Positions 36,218-44,244 of a stretch of DNA of 64,000 bases are shown here, piece by piece. The notes below the pieces were generated by a model. That model was not told the origin of the DNA and ran no database searches. It was given only the letters and a program-made list of their open reading frames with translations. The position numbers and the translations under genes were made by a program. The stretch lies in the NCBI GenBank assembly GCA_964459325.1, contig CAYWKU010000005.1, positions 62,001 through 126,000 of the forward strand, read 5' to 3'. The stretch is from CAYWKU01 sp964459325. GTDB taxonomy: Bacteria > RBG-13-61-14 > CAYWKU01. How positions within the stretch are numbered: the first letter of the stretch is position 1; every line of letters starts with the position of its first letter.

Positions 36218-37123
36218 TTATGTTTGTTGCTCTTCGTCAGGTGAATTTTCTTGTTGATTCGATGATTGCGAGAGTTCACTCGATTCCTCGATAAGTTGGT
36301 CGGAGAGCGACACTTTTTCTTTTGGTGCTTCAGGTGACGATGTTTTTTTCTTGTGTTTGCGTTGACGAGTCCCACGCCGGGATTTTGAGCTCTTTTTATA
36401 AAACTTAGCTATCTGTTTTTGCGCATTTTCAGCGTCTTCTCCCTCAACTAAATTGCGCCTTAGTACTTCAGTTTTCACAATATGCTCAATTTCTTTAATG
36501 TCAACTTTAAGCCCATCAGACAGTTTGCGAAGCTCTCGCCTGATTACTTTTTGGACGGGTTCGGCAAGCATCAGGTTCCCGATTATGAAGCGATTCACGA
36601 TTTGAACTTTTTCGTAGAACTCTTCTCTTACGTTTTTATCCAAACCCTCCCTTGAAAGCAAGAACAAATATTCTTGATGCTGTTCGTTTTTGGGATTCAA
36701 CTTAAGAAAATCAAAGGAGCAGACAAGGTCGTGGTTAATTGGTTTTTCAAACCGTAGACGATAGACTTTCCAGTCGACACCGTTTGTTAATATAACCCAT
36801 TGTATTCCATAATTTGCGGCATAGTCAACAGCTTGACGAATATGTTGTTCTTTCAGGTCTGTTCCGATAGCCTTTGCTTCAATAATGAATTGAACTTTAT
36901 CGTCCACTTTTACGGCTATGTCGCAGTATCTGCCGCGAATCGCGTACTCACTGGTGAGCTCGGTATATTTATCATATCCAAAGACAGCTTCAAGGATGTC
37001 GGTCAAAATTTCTATAGTGTCGGATTCATTGATGTCGCGGTCCTTTGCCAGTTTGACGACTTTTTGAAACTTAGGAACAGATTTCACAAAACGGTCAGCC
37101 ACCTTTTTGGGAATGTATGCCAT
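36218..37123 (-). CDS. Stand-alone type I restriction HsdR-N-like nuclease-domain protein
   Basis: 301 residues. The first ~130 resemble the N-terminal nuclease domain of type I restriction R subunits: YCDIAVKVDDKVQFIIEAKA gives D68, E82 and K84 of the PD-(D/E)xK core, followed by the QAVDYAANYGIQWVILTNG motif. There is no helicase domain and no HsdM or HsdS nearby. The C-terminus is a Lys/Ser/Glu-rich disordered tail (~230-301). The gene and its upstream 200 bp are clearly more AT rich than the neighbours, a sign of acquisition. Its role in defence is possible but unproven. Confidence 0.8.
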   Translation of the reverse strand: MAYIPKKVADRFVKSVPKFQKVVKLAKDRDINESDTIEILTDILEAVFGYDKYTELTSEYAIRGRYCDIAVKVDDKVQFIIEAKAIGTDLKEQHIRQAVDYAANYGIQWVILTNGVDWKVYRLRFEKPINHDLVCSFDFLKLNPKNEQHQEYLFLLSREGLDKNVREEFYEKVQIVNRFIIGNLMLAEPVQKVIRRELRKLSDGLKVDIKEIEHIVKTEVLRRNLVEGEDAENAQKQIAKFYKKSSKSRRGTRQRKHKKKTSSPEAPKEKVSLSDQLIEESSELSQSSNQQENSPDEEQQT

Positions 37124-37330
37124 TCGGACTCTCCTTTCTGTTTACTGTTTATTGAACTTTTTTTATTATACAACGATACAGGTGCAGTATCCTTGGCTGA
37201 ATCATTAATTCATGTCCACCAAATTTACACATTATATTTTACTGTGTATCATTTGTCAATAGCTTTTAACTTAAAAAAAAACAATAAGAACCGCCCCACT
37301 GAGCCATGGAAACTGAAAAATACAACAAAA

Positions 37331-37768
37331 TTAATGAGTTTCGCCCTTAAATATTTTTGCGTCCAGGCTGTATTTTCCCGGTCCCATAACTATCATGCTC
37401 AAAAGAACCAGCGCATTGGTGATGGCGTGACTGGCTACGGTGAAACCGTCGCCGCTACCCACGTGCATGGTGATGGCCACAATCATCGTTACCGTGACCA
37501 TCGCGGCGGCCGGTCGGAACAGCAACCCCAGCGCGATGAACATACCCCCGAAGAATTCGGAGCATGCGGCCATAAGTCCCCACAGCACTGGCCAGAAGTC
37601 GATGCCCAGATAGGAGACGGCCATGCCCACTTTCTCCCACTTTTCCGGCCCTCCGATAAGTTTCGGAAAGCCGTGGGCCATGTACATTCCCCCCATGGCC
37701 AGCCTGAGCAGAAGATACCCTTGTTCCCTGAAAGGTTTGGCCAGAACGGCCTTTAAAGTCCCCCACAT
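37331..37768 (-). CDS. DoxX-family membrane protein
   Basis: 145 residues with four membrane segments and the DoxX pattern LLLRLAMGGMYMAHGFPKL, then PVLWGLMAACSEFFGG and ALGLLFRPAAAMVTVTM. Members act in quinone-linked or thiosulfate oxidation or in redox stress; the substrate here is unknown. The ATG at 37768 lies behind GAAAGGGGG. The frame is open much further upstream, but that stretch is antisense-frame shadow of the acyl-CoA dehydrogenase gene. Confidence 0.87.
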   Translation of the reverse strand: MWGTLKAVLAKPFREQGYLLLRLAMGGMYMAHGFPKLIGGPEKWEKVGMAVSYLGIDFWPVLWGLMAACSEFFGGMFIALGLLFRPAAAMVTVTMIVAITMHVGSGDGFTVASHAITNALVLLSMIVMGPGKYSLDAKIFKGETH

Positions 37769-37857
37769 CTCGGTTTTCCCCCTTTCACGGCAAGCTTGCG
37801 AATCTTCAGATGCAAATATAACCACGAAAGGCTCGGAAAAAAACCGAAAAAACTCAA

Positions 37858-39141
37858 TTACTTCTTGTCTTTTTCGTGCACCTTCCACATGTCGTCGTTG
37901 TCGAATATTTTCTCCTGCTCGGCCCCGGCGTTGGTGGCATCCTTTTCGCTGTCGCGGTATTTGTCCGGCTCGGCGAGGACTTCCTTGTAGAACTCGTGCT
38001 GCACCAGGGCGTCCATTATCTGGTTGGTGCCGGTCCATATCTGGGTAAGCCTGGCGTCCCTGACCGCTCTTTCGATGGGGTAAACGTCGGTGTAGCCGAT
38101 GCCGCCCATCACCTGCATGGCCAGGTTGGCCACTTCCCAGTTGGAATCGGTGACGAATTTCTTGGTCTCGCTGACCAGTCTTCGGATTCGAGGGTCTTCG
38201 AGGTCCGCCGCCCGCGCGGTCTGATAAACCATGGCCGCGCAGGCGTCCATCAGCGTGGCGCCCTGGGCTATCATGGAGCTTACGGCCTGGAACTTGCGGA
38301 TTTTCCTGCCGAAAGCCATCCGCCTGTCCGAGTATTTTGCGGCGACGTCCAGAACCGAGCGCATCCCGCCGACGCAAGGGGCGGCGCTGGTAAGCCGCTC
38401 GGGTACCATCATGCGGTTGAACACGAGTGCGCCCCCGTTGTATGGGCCTACCAGATTTTCCTTGGGCACCTCGACGTTCCTGAACACCAGCCTGCCGGTG
38501 CCGCCGCCACGGCTGCCCATCAGGCCGTACAGGTACTCGACTTCCACGCCGGGAGAGCGGTCGATAAGCAGGGTGCTGATTCGCTCGTAGGGACTGGAGT
38601 TTTCGTCGAAATTGGTTCTCACGTAGACGAGAAAGAAATCGGCCCCTTCCGCCCCTACCACGAATCGCTTCTGACCGTTGACCAGGAAGTAGTCGCCCTT
38701 GTCCTCGGCCTTGCTGGTGGCGCCGAAGAAATCGCTGCCGCCGCGCGGTTCGGTCAACGCTTCCGCCGATACCAGCTTTCCTTCCAGCATTCCTTTCAGG
38801 TACTTTTGCTTCTGCTCTTCCGAGCCGAAGTGATGCAGGGCCTCGCCGACTATACTCGGCATGACGAAAGCGCAGCCGCAGCTCGTGCCCAGGCAGCCTA
38901 TTTCGGCCATGGCAGCCGCGTCGGCCACCCAGTTGAGGCCCCGGCCGCCGTATTCCTTCGGGAAGCGGAGACCCATGAGCTTGTGCTCGGCGTATTTCTC
39001 GTAAAGCTCGCGCGGGAACTTTATCTCGTCGCGGTCCATGGCTTTGAGGTATTCGGGGTCCACCTCGTTCTTGACGAACTCGCGAACCTCTTCGGCGACC
39101 GCTTTCGCGTCCTCATCCAACATAAAGTCCGGTAAAGACAT
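37858..39141 (-). CDS. Acyl-CoA dehydrogenase
   Basis: 427 residues, FAD-dependent oxidation of an acyl-CoA. Seen are ALTEPRGGSDFFG and the FAD-binding RRMAFGRKI and QVMGGIGYTDVYPIER motifs. The usual catalytic glutamate of the YEGT motif is threonine (WTGTNQ). A glutamate in VPERL (E248) aligns with the catalytic position used in isovaleryl-CoA and long-chain dehydrogenases, which suggests a branched-chain or long-chain substrate. A charged ~40-residue C-terminal extension follows. The start is the ATG behind GGAGGAAAAT. No etfAB genes are adjacent. Confidence 0.92.
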   Translation of the reverse strand: MSLPDFMLDEDAKAVAEEVREFVKNEVDPEYLKAMDRDEIKFPRELYEKYAEHKLMGLRFPKEYGGRGLNWVADAAAMAEIGCLGTSCGCAFVMPSIVGEALHHFGSEEQKQKYLKGMLEGKLVSAEALTEPRGGSDFFGATSKAEDKGDYFLVNGQKRFVVGAEGADFFLVYVRTNFDENSSPYERISTLLIDRSPGVEVEYLYGLMGSRGGGTGRLVFRNVEVPKENLVGPYNGGALVFNRMMVPERLTSAAPCVGGMRSVLDVAAKYSDRRMAFGRKIRKFQAVSSMIAQGATLMDACAAMVYQTARAADLEDPRIRRLVSETKKFVTDSNWEVANLAMQVMGGIGYTDVYPIERAVRDARLTQIWTGTNQIMDALVQHEFYKEVLAEPDKYRDSEKDATNAGAEQEKIFDNDDMWKVHEKDKK

Positions 39142-39430
39142 TTTATTTTCCTCCTTTTCCACCACGGGGTGCTATATAGTGAAAAGTAATTCACCGGTTA
39201 AAGTAACACCGGGCATCCCGAGCATCAACATGCGACCAATTCATGTGTTGTGGGGGAGTGAATCTTGGATTCGCCCCGTTTGTGGCCTTCCATTGTTGTT
39301 TTATGGTAGGTGCGGCCCTTGGCTGTAGCCCTGTGGGCGAGGCACTCATACCGCGCGTTCCACCGAATGCTTTGAGATTTTTGAATTAATCGGTATCCTT
39401 TAATAGCAAATACTCGTTGCGGGGGTTGAA

Positions 39431-40195
39431 ATGCTGAACGATATAGAAGGGCCCGTGACTCCGGGGGTGGCCGTTAATACTCTCCGGAGAATGATGACCG
39501 GCAAAGTCAAGCTGTGGGAAAACTGCCGCTGGGTGCTGGCGGACGTGCCGCTGAACAAAAAAGAAACCAACAGAATGCTGCCGCTCTTGATGCGAGTCTC
39601 CGACCCGCCCACCGCCACCTTCTTCATAGTGGATTATACAAAGCCCGCCTTCACCGTGCCGTACCGGGAAGCGGCGATGCTCATTCACGTAAAAACACCC
39701 TTCGGCCAAGGATTGCATTGCTGCTGGATGGCGGTTGACGACGACACTGCCCTTATCTACGGCAGGGAGCTTTTGGGTTATCCCAAGAAGGGAGCCGAGT
39801 TCGAGTTCAATGAAACCGATGAAGGAATAAAGGCAAGCGTCACCCGCCGGGGTGTCAAGGTGCTGGAAATCGAGGCGATGCGCGGGGAAAAGGAAGAAAA
39901 GACGGCGCCGGTGCTCGGCTACAAAACCTTCAACTGCGGCGGCCCCTGGCAGGCGCCGGCACTTAACCCGATATGGCTTTTCAAACCCAACGAAGTTATA
40001 CACGAAGCCTGCAAGGCCGACTCCACGGTAGCTCTCGACGATTCCGAGCTGGACCCGGTGGCGCGGATGGTTTCGGGGCCATTGAGGAGGTCCCGCATCG
40101 CCGTGACGGATATTCTGGGCTCGCATTACATGCTGCCCGTCGGGATAGCGGGGTTAAAGTGGTTTTCCAACACCTTCAACATGAGGTTCCGGTAA
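39431..40195 (+). CDS. Acetoacetate decarboxylase-family protein
   Basis: 254 residues with GRELLGYPKKGAEF, which matches the catalytic lysine pair of acetoacetate decarboxylase (K119 as Schiff base, K120 next to it). Family members outside solventogenic clostridia decarboxylate or condense other beta-keto acids, so the exact substrate is open. It stands alone between convergent and divergent neighbours, with 235 bp upstream holding no other gene. Confidence 0.87.
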   Translation: MLNDIEGPVTPGVAVNTLRRMMTGKVKLWENCRWVLADVPLNKKETNRMLPLLMRVSDPPTATFFIVDYTKPAFTVPYREAAMLIHVKTPFGQGLHCCWMAVDDDTALIYGRELLGYPKKGAEFEFNETDEGIKASVTRRGVKVLEIEAMRGEKEEKTAPVLGYKTFNCGGPWQAPALNPIWLFKPNEVIHEACKADSTVALDDSELDPVARMVSGPLRRSRIAVTDILGSHYMLPVGIAGLKWFSNTFNMRFR

Positions 40196-40466
40196 GGTTC
40201 CGCGCGATTATTCCCTTAGGTCGAAGTCCCTTCTTTATTTTGATTCCACCCACAAGTCCGTTGGAGTGGCGCGAAGGCTACCATTTATCTCCTTCAGACC
40301 GAGAGCGCGCTTGAGACCGAAGCCGCTTTCGGGATTGTCCGCATGGCTTTCCATGGCAATAAGCAAGGGTAATTTAGCCCTTGTAACGTGAATTCGCTAC
40401 CCAAGCATTTTTAAACGCATATTTAATTGTCCATAAACTTTTTTTCGCAAAAAATTACGATTTTTA

Positions 40467-40500
40467 TTGCCATAAAATAAATTTTAAGTTATACTTAAAA
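40467..40500 (+). promoter_or_regulatory. Promoter with overlapping operator of the XRE-cupin gene
   Basis: A -35 box TTGCCA (40467-40472) and a -10 box TATACT (40490-40495) are 17 bp apart. A perfect inverted repeat, TTTTAAGT-tat-ACTTAAAA (40482-40500), covers the -10 box. It is the natural operator for the dimeric regulator encoded immediately downstream, which would thus repress its own gene. The remaining ~270 bp of this gap hold nothing I recognise. Confidence 0.75.
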
Positions 40501-40513
40501 CTGGAGGGTGAGA

Positions 40514-41095
40514 ATGAGTGAAGAACTCAGACAGGAAATACTGGAATTGGGAATCGGCGGAAAAATCAAGGAAATGCGCAAAAAGCGGGGAATGACCCTG
40601 GCTCGTTTGAGCAATTTATGCGAATTAAGCGTCAGTTTCCTGTCCCAGATCGAAAACGACAACGTCGTCCCGCCTCTTACCACCCTTCTTGCCATCGCCC
40701 GGGGCATGGAGGTGAGCCTCGAAGAGTTTTTTAAGACCGAACAAGCCCGGGAGAGGATAAGCGTGGTTAAAAAGGACGAGCAGGTTACGGTAAAGCGCCG
40801 TCTTCCTCACCAGGTCGGTTATCATTACCGCGCACTGGCTCACCGTAAGGCCAACAAGAAAATGGAGCCTTTCCTGGTTACCTTCGAGCCTCGAAAGAAA
40901 GAAGAGATGAAATACTTCGAGCACCCCGGGGAGGAGTTCATTTACGTGATAGACGGGGTGATAGAGTTTTGCTCCGAAGAACAGGCGTACGTGCTGGAGG
41001 CAGGAGACAGCCTGTATTTTGATTCCGAGTTTCCTCATGCCGCAAGGGGCCTGGACCCCGGCGAAAGCCGGGCTTTGATTATCGTGACCGGCTGA
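40514..41095 (+). CDS. XRE-family transcriptional regulator with cupin sensor domain
   Basis: 193 residues: an HTH_3 domain (~15-70; KKRGMTLARLSNLCELSVSFLSQIEND) and a cupin_2 domain (~105-185; HPGEEFIYVIDGVIEFCSEEQAYVLEAGDSLYFDSEFPH) with likely metal or ligand histidines. Regulators of this type control amino-acid, polyamine or alcohol metabolism; here the nearest target is the gene after it. The ATG at 40514 is behind GGAGG; a GTG six bases upstream overlaps that site. Confidence 0.92.
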   Translation: MSEELRQEILELGIGGKIKEMRKKRGMTLARLSNLCELSVSFLSQIENDNVVPPLTTLLAIARGMEVSLEEFFKTEQARERISVVKKDEQVTVKRRLPHQVGYHYRALAHRKANKKMEPFLVTFEPRKKEEMKYFEHPGEEFIYVIDGVIEFCSEEQAYVLEAGDSLYFDSEFPHAARGLDPGESRALIIVTG

Positions 41096-41164
41096 ACGGA
41101 GCAGGGGCGTTTTCTATTGAGGTGTGGTGAAAATTGAACAAGGGGCGGAGAGGAGGTGAGAAAA

Positions 41165-41788
41165 GTGATAGAGGTGAGGTTTCACGCACGCAAAGGACGC
41201 GGGGCGTTCGATGCGGCGAGGATTCTGGCTGCGGCATTTCGGTACGCGGGCAAAGACGCCTCCTGGCTGATTCCCCTGGGTTGGGAGGATGCGGTGAATT
41301 TCGAGGCCGCCCTTGCCCGGGCCGATGAAACCTCAGCCAAGCCTCGGGATGCGATGTTGGCGGTGTTCTACCCCCCTTTGCTGGAAATACCGGACATCTG
41401 GATGAGGTTCGAGGAGCCTGACCTAGTGCTGGTGAACACCCGCAACGAGCTGGCCGCCGTGGATTTGTGCGGAGGCTTGCGCACCGCCGTGGTGGATGCT
41501 TACGGAATCGCAAGGGATTGCGGTCCCTGCTTCGGCATAACCGGCGTGATAGCCCCGATGCTGGGAGCGTTAGCCGGCGCAAGTAACGTAATTCTCGGAG
41601 TGCACATGATAGAGGCGCTCAAGCAGACGGCGAGAGCGCTGAAACTTACCCAAAAGGACCTGGACCGTTTATTGAAAGGCCTGGAAGCAGGATACGAAAG
41701 GGTAAAAATCAAGGGGGGAAGCCGCGATTGGAAACGCCCGGAAAGGGTTGTTGAGGCGGAAGAACGCCCGGAAAAATCCCTGCAGTAA
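41165..41788 (+). CDS. 2-oxoacid:ferredoxin oxidoreductase gamma-type subunit, stand-alone
   Basis: 207 residues of the POR gamma catalytic-domain family: IEVRFHARKGRGAFDAARILAAAF is the N-terminal signature (usually IRIxGxGGQG), with DLVLVN, then CGPCFGITGVIAPMLGALAGA. The glycine-rich loop is altered (KGRGAFD). No alpha, beta or delta subunit gene is next to it, so it either joins a complex encoded elsewhere or has a separate function. The start is a GTG eight bases after AGGAGG. It follows the XRE-cupin gene by 69 bp and may be its target. Confidence 0.8.
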   Translation: MIEVRFHARKGRGAFDAARILAAAFRYAGKDASWLIPLGWEDAVNFEAALARADETSAKPRDAMLAVFYPPLLEIPDIWMRFEEPDLVLVNTRNELAAVDLCGGLRTAVVDAYGIARDCGPCFGITGVIAPMLGALAGASNVILGVHMIEALKQTARALKLTQKDLDRLLKGLEAGYERVKIKGGSRDWKRPERVVEAEERPEKSLQ

Positions 41789-41808
41789 CCGCCTTTGTCG
41801 AAGGATGA

Positions 41809-42828
41809 TTATGCAAAGGCTGCGAAAAGTTTCGGGCAGGTTTTGCAGAATTCGGGCGGCTTATCCGAGCTCAATGATTTTTTGAACGCCCGGTATTCCT
41901 CATTCCTGAGGATGGAGGAAATTTCCTCCCGGTTGACGTTTCCGAAGCTGATGTTTTTGAACGGTATCTTTTCTCCATCGATGATAATTTCCGCATCCTC
42001 GACCGGAAGGTTGGTAAAAACGCAAGGGGTTACATCGCCCTTCACGGAAACCACGACGGCCTTTCTGGCGTTTTCCGTGCAATTATCCAACCTCGGCCCG
42101 GCTCCCCCCGCCTGGTAATGGACGTCAATGCCGAGGCGGCGGCCCCGGGCTACGGCCCCATCCAGGCGGTTTACGATTTTTCTTTTTTCTTCGGTACTTG
42201 CCCATGCAAACGATTCACCTTCCAACTCCTGTGATGAAACCAGGTCGAGGGTGCTTATGACCACCTGATTGACCGGTTTGTCCGCAAAAAGCGTCGGCAA
42301 CCTTTCCAGGTCTTTGGAGCGGCTTTTGAGAAGCAGGTAAGCTATATTAATCAATGGCCTGTCGCTGCCCAGTCTTCGCTTTTCTTCGTGTAACCGTTCT
42401 ATGGTATCGAATACCTGAGCTATGCCGGTGCTGTGGCGTATTCGGTCGTTTTCATCGTCCACTCCGGCCAGAGAAAACGCCAGTATATCCAGTTTGGCCT
42501 CCACAATTTTTCTTATCTTTTCGTCATCGAGCAAAGTGCCGTTGGTGGTGGTTCCGATTGTGCATCCCGCACTTTTTGCGACCGACAGCATGTTGAAGAA
42601 GTCCGTGTGAAGGAAAGGTTCGCCCCATCCCTGCAAAAAGACCAGACCTGTATTTTTGAAAGCCGGGGCGATGTTGTCGAAAGTCCGCCGTTCCATATCC
42701 AGTTGGGGCCATGAGGATTTATACACGGTGTTCGGGCAGTAAATGCACGAGGCATTGCAGCGGGTGGTGATTTCCACCTGTATCCAGTCCAGGGGCGGAG
42801 GGCGCTTTCGCCGGAGGCGCTCGAACAT
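41809..42828 (-). CDS. Radical SAM protein with SPASM-like C-terminus
   Basis: About 340 residues. The radical SAM cluster motif is CNASCIYC near 25-32, followed by LQGWGEPFLHTDFFNM. A C-terminal cysteine group (DNC, TPCVF, FCKTCPK) suggests an additional Fe-S cluster of the SPASM/twitch type, as in enzymes that modify peptides or anaerobic sulfatases. Start codons GTG 42831 and ATG 42828 both overlap the upstream membrane-protein gene's TGA. The coupling suggests joint function, but no precursor peptide is visible nearby. Confidence 0.87.
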   Translation of the reverse strand: MFERLRRKRPPPLDWIQVEITTRCNASCIYCPNTVYKSSWPQLDMERRTFDNIAPAFKNTGLVFLQGWGEPFLHTDFFNMLSVAKSAGCTIGTTTNGTLLDDEKIRKIVEAKLDILAFSLAGVDDENDRIRHSTGIAQVFDTIERLHEEKRRLGSDRPLINIAYLLLKSRSKDLERLPTLFADKPVNQVVISTLDLVSSQELEGESFAWASTEEKRKIVNRLDGAVARGRRLGIDVHYQAGGAGPRLDNCTENARKAVVVSVKGDVTPCVFTNLPVEDAEIIIDGEKIPFKNISFGNVNREEISSILRNEEYRAFKKSLSSDKPPEFCKTCPKLFAAFA

Positions 42829-43853
42829 CACCCCTGTTCACTCGATTGTGGCCGGTCGGCACAAGCCTTGTTGAGAGCCGACTGCACCAGGGCGAAACCC
42901 ACCGGCATTACCAGCAGCGTCCAGATAAACACAGCCACCGGCGAACGTAGCCTGGGCTTGTCTTGCTCGGCCCGGCGCCGGTTGATGGTCTCGATGAGCG
43001 TGGTGCTCATTATGGGCGCCATCATGGGCACGAATGCTATGCCCACCGAGGCTCTCGGGGAGAGCAGCTCACGGTCGTGGCCCAGCGATAACACTTCCCC
43101 GTGGATTCTGTAAAGCCAGTAGAGAACATAGAGGGGGATAAAGGCTATAAGGAAAAAGCTTCCTACCGGATTGCGCCGTTTGGGAGTAAGCTCGTAAAGC
43201 CTGTCGGGAGGTTTTTCAGTAAAAACAGCCCTTTTTACCGGAATAAGAAACCCGATACCAACCGCAAGAATTATGAAAATGGTGAGATATTCACCGAATG
43301 CTCCGACATTCAAATTGATACCGCTCGTAACCTGGTGAAATGCCCCACTCGACAACCTCTCAACAGCGATTAAGACACCAAAGACAATCACAAAGGCCCC
43401 GGCGACCCTGTTAGCCTGCGCCAGCAAAGCGGGGACCGTTATAATTATTGCTATAATTATTGCCCTTATCGGGATATTGAACAGAATAATACCGAGAGGC
43501 AGCATCGCCCCCAGCGGCTCGAAAAACTCGACAAGTGCCACAACGCCCAGACCAAGGGCCTCCAGGATTCCGGCGATTATAAGCCCTCTCACGGGATTGG
43601 TTCTGATTGCCGCCCAGGCCAGATAGATGCCCATGGCCACCCCGAATATTCGCAGATACATAAAGAAGTGAAAGCCTAAAAAGCCGATGCTCGATTTTTC
43701 CCTGAATACCAAAGAATGAATCGAGTTGTTAAGCGTCATTCCTACAAACAGCGCCAGCACATAAAAAACCAGCAGTCCCCAGAACCTGTATGTGCTCATC
43801 ATATCCGCCCAGCTCCATACCTGATTTCCTTCAATTGACTCCTGAGACTCCAT
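42828..43853 (-). CDS. Multi-spanning membrane protein of unknown function
   Basis: 341 residues with about seven to eight hydrophobic segments and short loops. The C-terminal third (RNPVGSFFLIAFIPLYVLYW, later a pair of helices) resembles DUF4234-like membrane domains, but I do not trust a family name. It is translationally coupled to the radical SAM gene. It could anchor or export the product of that enzyme, which is inference from the overlap. Confidence 0.7.
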   Translation of the reverse strand: MESQESIEGNQVWSWADMMSTYRFWGLLVFYVLALFVGMTLNNSIHSLVFREKSSIGFLGFHFFMYLRIFGVAMGIYLAWAAIRTNPVRGLIIAGILEALGLGVVALVEFFEPLGAMLPLGIILFNIPIRAIIIAIIITVPALLAQANRVAGAFVIVFGVLIAVERLSSGAFHQVTSGINLNVGAFGEYLTIFIILAVGIGFLIPVKRAVFTEKPPDRLYELTPKRRNPVGSFFLIAFIPLYVLYWLYRIHGEVLSLGHDRELLSPRASVGIAFVPMMAPIMSTTLIETINRRRAEQDKPRLRSPVAVFIWTLLVMPVGFALVQSALNKACADRPQSSEQG

Positions 43854-43944
43854 TTTACACCTCCATACCGGAAATTCATCAAAGCTGAGCGGGCCCGGTT
43901 GCTTTTATTTCCCTTTAATTTTGGTTCATCCCAATAATGCGCAC

Positions 43945-44142
43945 CTGATAGACGAAAGTTTTATCCCGAAGGGATTGTATAATTTTAGCCCGGGGCGACG
44001 CCCCGGGTAATTTCGGCCACACCGGCCATTATACCCTGAAAGGGTTACATAGACTATGCGACCCCTTCGGGGTAGGGGGTGTGGGTGGTTCCCACCTCCC
44101 GGGGCGTTGCCCCGGGCTATTTTATTCAGCCCTTTCAGGGCT
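43945..44142. repeat. Dense array of GC-rich hairpins
   Basis: About 200 bp made of successive perfect hairpins: CCCGGGGCG/CGCCCCGGG (43989-44007), ACCCTGAAAGGGT (44033-44045), ACCCCTTCGGGGT (44061-44073), CCCGGGGC/GCCCCGGG (44098-44116) and AGCCCT/AGGGCT (44128-44142). Two of them (first and fourth) are the same sequence with different loops and are flanked by AATTTT/TATTTT. It lies in the 391-bp gap between two minus-strand genes; no gene is visible. Confidence 0.75.
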
Positions 44143-44244
44143 GTTTCCTTATTTTTCCGTCTTGATTGCGCCATCCTTCAAGCAGGGGACCCCTCATCAC
44201 TCCCTCATGAACCGGGTACTCATTTTCCAGATGAGCTTTACTTT

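Noticed and set aside
37769..38377. N-terminal extension of the DoxX frame into the acyl-CoA dehydrogenase gene
   Set aside because: It is read out of frame within another gene. The ATG at 37768 has a ribosome site and opens the first DoxX membrane helix.
37876..39135. Plus-strand open frame of 419 codons opposite the acyl-CoA dehydrogenase gene
   Set aside because: Antisense shadow: no domain, no ribosome site, and the minus-strand gene is a clear family member.
39386..40126. Minus-strand open frame opposite the acetoacetate decarboxylase-family gene
   Set aside because: Shadow; the plus-strand protein carries the catalytic Lys-Lys motif.
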